This document shows positions 63,498 through 64,000 of a stretch of 64,000 bases of DNA, one piece after another (position 1 is the first letter of the stretch; each line of letters opens with the position of its first letter). The DNA is taken from positions 1-64,000 of the forward strand of contig JAHBTK010000006.1 of assembly GCA_019638625.1 (NCBI GenBank). Direction: 5' to 3'. Origin of the DNA: Chitinophagaceae bacterium (GTDB lineage: Bacteria > Bacteroidota > Bacteroidia > Chitinophagales > Chitinophagaceae). The notes under the pieces are model-generated. The model did no database searches and was not told the origin of the DNA. It saw only the letters and a program-made list of their open reading frames with translations. A program made the translations under genes and the position numbers.

Positions 63498-64000
63498 TTA
63501 CAGCATATTCAGCTCACACCGCAGGACAGATTTACACATTACACTCACTTTATGAATATCCGGAACCCGGATACGCTCATTCAGTATTTTCTGTGGTGAA
63601 GCGTTTCTTATTTTCTTAAATAGCAATAAATAATACTTATACGCCAAGTACACGCCTCTTCGCGAAGACAAAGGCAATTGCCTGATGCCTGCAAGCGCTT
63701 CTTTCAGCGCCATACTTATTTCCTCCTCAATAAGCTGCTTTTCCCGGGAAGAGAAATTAGCGAGGTCAATACCGGGAAAGTAGGTACGTCCGAGATTTTC
63801 CTTATCGACTTTCACATCCCGGAGAAAATTGATCTTCTGGAATGCGGCGCCGAGTTTCATGGCCGGAGTTTTCAGCTTTTCATATAACTCCCTGTTCCCT
63901 TCGCAAAATACCTTCAGGCACATCAGTCCTACTACTTCCGCGGAGCCCAGCACATACTGATCATATAATCTCCTGCTGTAAAAATGGTTAGACAGATCCA
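63498..64000 (-). CDS. crtB: Phytoene synthase, C-terminal part (continues beyond the window)
   Basis: The frame is open from 63498 to the window edge (about 167 codons), so the true start lies outside. The visible part reads YDQYVLGSAEVVGLMCLKVF, then LGAAFQKINFLRDVKVD and GRTYFPGIDL, which are the second prenyl-diphosphate-binding region and the FLRD motif of phytoene/squalene synthases. It makes phytoene from two geranylgeranyl diphosphates, the first step before CrtZ. Confidence 0.9.
   Translation of the reverse strand, partial: DLSNHFYSRRLYDQYVLGSAEVVGLMCLKVFCEGNRELYEKLKTPAMKLGAAFQKINFLRDVKVDKENLGRTYFPGIDLANFSSREKQLIEEEISMALKEALAGIRQLPLSSRRGVYLAYKYYLLLFKKIRNASPQKILNERIRVPDIHKVSVMCKSVLRCELNML

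Noticed and set aside
1-64000. CRISPR array, prophage or type VI secretion genes
   Set aside because: No regularly spaced direct repeats, no cas genes, no phage structural genes and no secretion apparatus were seen, so the delivery route of the Rhs proteins cannot be read from this window.

Overview
The window looks like a Bacteroidota chromosome, most likely family Chitinophagaceae. This rests on the Bacteroidota-type promoter in front of nuoA, Rhs proteins of the DUF6443/DUF5977 kind, a CzcA/CusA pump fused to a TolC-like domain, a truncated NuoG and carotenoid genes. The genus is inferred and not proven.

Bases 1-20321, almost all on the minus strand, are a polymorphic-toxin island. Read in the direction of transcription it contains: an exported coiled-coil/barrel-like protein; a GxxExxY gene inserted between two direct repeats; a 1287-aa SpvB-like/Rhs protein ending in a DUF5977-type region; a complete 1511-aa exported Rhs protein with a toxin-44-like tip and a coupled small membrane protein; and then four 5'-truncated Rhs cassettes. 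None of the cassettes has its own ATG or secretion signal. Each ends in a different tip followed by a different small gene that is a candidate immunity gene (DUF4375/DMP19-like, YwqK/MORN-like, DUF1493-like, unknown). Three cassettes start next to the same 37-bp palindromic repeat. One was invaded by a group II intron, of which only the 5' part and the first codons of its maturase remain.

Bases 20723-37300 hold a secreted Gfo/Idh/MocA-type oxidoreductase and a complete minus-strand nuoA-N operon for respiratory complex I. The operon has a good Bacteroidota promoter before nuoA. It carries guests: a nucleotidyltransferase remnant between nuoD and nuoE, a DUF4440-like gene between nuoE and nuoF, and a barrel-like gene between nuoF and nuoG.

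Bases 37300-47120 hold a TPR protein, a PstS-like lipoprotein and a small membrane protein (one operon), a GH95-like glycosidase, a secreted protein with a DUF6427-like membrane protein, and unknowns.

Bases 47400-57970 form a heavy-metal resistance region on the plus strand: an HMA-AraC fusion regulator, a CopA ATPase carrying two 21-bp palindromic in-frame insertions, a DUF2461 gene, a fragment of a second copA, a CopZ-like chaperone, a CzcA/CusA-TolC fusion pump and its membrane-fusion lipoprotein.

Bases 58219-64000 hold a GNAT acetyltransferase, a family 2A encapsulin shell gene overlapping its cysteine-desulfurase cargo gene (with a long palindromic operator candidate upstream), a DedA protein sharing a bidirectional terminator, and the start of a carotenoid cluster (crtZ, crtB) that runs off the right edge.
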